Below are positions 62,464 through 64,000 of a DNA stretch of 64,000 nt, in pieces. The notes under the pieces were generated by a model that searched no databases, had not been told where the DNA came from, and was given only the letters and a program-made list of their open reading frames with translations. The DNA comes from JAJRPT01 sp964465945. Its GTDB lineage: Bacteria; Bacteroidota; Ignavibacteria; Kapaibacteriales; UBA2268. The position numbers and the translations under genes were made by a program. Numbering within the stretch: position 1 is the first letter of the stretch; each line of letters opens with the position of its first letter. The stretch spans positions 62,001-126,000 of the forward strand of contig CAYXMM010000001.1 in NCBI GenBank assembly GCA_964465945.1, read 5' to 3'.

Positions 62464-63477
62464 ATGGATATACCCAGTTATTTCTCAATTCTTTTTATCT
62501 TAATTGGTGCCTTTATTTCGTTATTGTCTGCTTCTATTTCTTATCTCCCTCAACAATACCTTAACTCAGAAATTAAAAAGAGTAATGCGAAAGCATTACT
62601 TTTAAATAAATTACGTGATAGATATGAGGAAACTTTTAATGGCTTGTTTATTGCCGAATCTGTGTTCTACTTACTATCGATATATCTCCTCTTTTCTAAT
62701 CATGATAAACTATTAATTGATAATTTATTTTTAATTTTTTCTGTTATTTCTGGAATTATTGTTTTAAGAATATTATTTTATTCTGTTGGAATTAGATTTG
62801 CTGAGAAAATTGCATTTGCTAATGCTGGATTGATAAATTTTCTAAGTGCTATGACTTATTTTGTGCCGAGAACTGCTTTAATGATTAATAATCTTATTGG
62901 TGGGAAAGATACTCCCGAAGAGGCAAAAGATGAGATTAATGCTGTGGTGCAATCTGCTTTGGACGAAGGGAATATAGATGAAGATGAGTATCGCTTGCTA
63001 AAACGAGTGATTGAATATAGTAAGTTCCCTGTTAATCAAAAATTTACTCCACGAACGAAAGTTTTTACTTTGCGTGCAGATAAATTAGTGGAGGAAGTTA
63101 AGAATTTACCTGAATTAAAGCAATATTCACGTATTCCAATTTGGGATGGGGAAAGTATTGATGTGGGCTTGAAAGGATATGTTCTTTCTCGAGATATTTT
63201 GTATGCAGCATTGATGGGTGATACTGATAAGGAATTAGTTAATTTATCAAAAAAACTTTATGTTGTACCGAACGACGAACCAATGGACGAAGTTCTAGAA
63301 AAATTCTTGAATAATAAGCAGCATCTTTTCGCAGTAGTAGATGAATATGGCGGGTTCGATGGCGTGGTAACATTAGAAGATATAATGGAATTTATCCTCG
63401 ACACAAACATTTACGACGAAGCCGACGTAGATAAAGATTGGCTTCAAGAAGCAAAGAAGCGCAAGTTGAATGGGTGA
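62464..63477 (+). CDS. CNNM/CorC-like membrane protein with CBS pair
   Basis: A 337-residue protein with about four helices in a DUF21 (CNNM) domain (residues 1-140), then two CBS motifs (FTPRTKVFTLRADKLVEEV, VPNDEPMDEVLEKFLNNKQHLFAVVDEYGGFDGVVTLEDIMEFIL). The C-terminal CorC_HlyC transporter-associated domain of longer relatives is missing, so it is a short form. Members are linked to Mg2+ or Co2+ efflux. A terminator follows. Confidence 0.83.
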   Translation: MDIPSYFSILFILIGAFISLLSASISYLPQQYLNSEIKKSNAKALLLNKLRDRYEETFNGLFIAESVFYLLSIYLLFSNHDKLLIDNLFLIFSVISGIIVLRILFYSVGIRFAEKIAFANAGLINFLSAMTYFVPRTALMINNLIGGKDTPEEAKDEINAVVQSALDEGNIDEDEYRLLKRVIEYSKFPVNQKFTPRTKVFTLRADKLVEEVKNLPELKQYSRIPIWDGESIDVGLKGYVLSRDILYAALMGDTDKELVNLSKKLYVVPNDEPMDEVLEKFLNNKQHLFAVVDEYGGFDGVVTLEDIMEFILDTNIYDEADVDKDWLQEAKKRKLNG

Positions 63478-63491
63478 GAAATAAAAGAAAA

Positions 63492-63515
63492 AAGACCTAT
63501 ATTTTAGGTCTTCTT
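63492..63515. terminator. Bidirectional terminator
   Basis: AAGACCTA (63492-63499) pairs with TAGGTCTT (63505-63512) around five bases. It serves the CNNM gene and the convergent secreted-protein gene. Confidence 0.8.
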
Positions 63516-63517
63516 GT

Positions 63518-64000
63518 CTATTTTATTCTCTGCAATATGGAATTTTGTTTATATGTTATTTTTACAAAAATTGCTTGATTATTAGGTAAATCGGGAAGAA
63601 TAATATGCCTGTTTTTTACCTCTGTTTCATAGTATTTTTTTCCTAATAGGTCAAAAACTTCAATAGAAGTTGGTATTTCATTTTGAAAGTTTAGCGTATT
63701 ATCTCTATTATCATACCTTGCTTTTAAAGATTGTATTTCGTTTTCTACATCTAAAGTGCCTTTACCTATTTTGGCTATATAAAGACTATCATCATAAAAT
63801 CCAACTACAATGTCGAAGTTGTTACGACTTACTGCAAAATGAAAACCAATGTCGTCGTCTTGTCTATCTTGAAAATGAACTTTATGGTTCTCTATATCAA
63901 AGTTTTTATTAATCTTAACAGTTATAGGCTTGAATTTGTCAGTTATTTTACTACTCCTTCTTTTACCATAAACAGATAATGTACTATCTCCATTTACAAT
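63518..64000 (-). CDS. 3' end of a likely secreted protein (sorting-domain-like C-terminus)
   Basis: An open frame from the right edge (first full codon at 64000) to a TAG at 63518-63520: 160 residues. It is not found by start-codon-based callers because its start lies outside. The last ~60 residues (IPTSIEVFDLLGKKYYETEV ... LPNNQAIFVKITYKQ, ending RIK) look like a type IX C-terminal sorting module: VFDLLGK and FVKI are typical. The part before is beta-rich (HFAVSRNNFDIVVGFYDDSLY). The full identity is unknown. Confidence 0.65.
   Translation of the reverse strand: MVNGDSTLSVYGKRRSSKITDKFKPITVKINKNFDIENHKVHFQDRQDDDIGFHFAVSRNNFDIVVGFYDDSLYIAKIGKGTLDVENEIQSLKARYDNRDNTLNFQNEIPTSIEVFDLLGKKYYETEVKNRHIILPDLPNNQAIFVKITYKQNSILQRIK

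Noticed and set aside
63670..63912. An 80-codon plus-strand frame at the right edge
   Set aside because: It is antisense to the better-supported partial secreted protein, whose C-terminus matches sorting-domain features.

Overview
The window is about 30% G+C bacterial chromosomal DNA. Several traits point to the Bacteroidota/Chlorobiota (FCB) side of the tree, plausibly an Ignavibacteria- or Kapabacteria-like lineage. These are surface proteins with type IX secretion C-terminal sorting domains, an Omp28-like protein and an IgGFc-binding-like protein, mitochondrial-type aconitase, a Bacteroidota-style -33/-7 promoter ahead of rpsT, AT-rich ribosome-binding regions, and an OmpA protein with TSP3 calcium repeats. 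The species cannot be named from the sequence alone. I saw no tRNA, rRNA, CRISPR array, prophage or insertion sequence.

Layout. 1-7.5 kb: the 3' end of purL with a methyltransferase, a ribosomal operon (an uncatalogued 56-residue protein, rpmE, rpsR), then a run of small accessory genes and a K+/H+ antiporter. 7.7-10 kb: aconitase. 10-16 kb: an accessory, repeat-rich stretch. It carries a phased 21-bp tandem array, a lipoprotein, an EcoRI-type adenine methyltransferase overlapping a DUF262-HNH nuclease gene, and a lone PD-(D/E)XK-like protein. 15.9-22 kb: groES-groEL under a perfect CIRCE operator, then a YoaK-family gene bracketed by a second, decayed copy of the groEL tail and terminator, then a one-polypeptide type IIG restriction-modification enzyme. 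22-33 kb: housekeeping and envelope genes (chaN-like, murI, mgtE, rpsT, an MsbA-like exporter, a frameshifted Fic gene, a glycosyltransferase, an OmpR-type regulator, ssb). 33.7-36.9 kb: an Fe-S assembly cluster (sufS, MIP18-family protein, 2Fe-2S reductase, A-type carrier). 37-43.5 kb: a 3-hydroxyacyl-CoA dehydrogenase and two large type IX secretion substrates whose last ~283 bp are almost identical DNA. 43.6-64 kb: glyA, an OmpA protein, the secD-secF-STAS-purA run, a PAS histidine kinase, rsmG, nth, msrB, msrA, doxX, engB, a saccharopine dehydrogenase-like gene, a response regulator, a CNNM/CBS protein and the 3' end of another possible secreted protein.

The core genes are an ordinary mix of purine synthesis, translation, protein folding, export and cofactor assembly. 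The most unusual parts are: (i) the MTase/DUF262-HNH cassette enclosed by perfect 30-bp direct repeats and oppositely oriented 21-bp repeat units; (ii) the groEL-tail duplication around yoaK next to the type IIG enzyme; (iii) the nearly identical sorting-domain-plus-terminator cassette on two unrelated secreted proteins; (iv) the homopolymer frameshift in a Fic gene that lies behind four operator-like half-sites; (v) two genes whose conserved N-termini can only be reached from an AUU (or other non-canonical) start codon.
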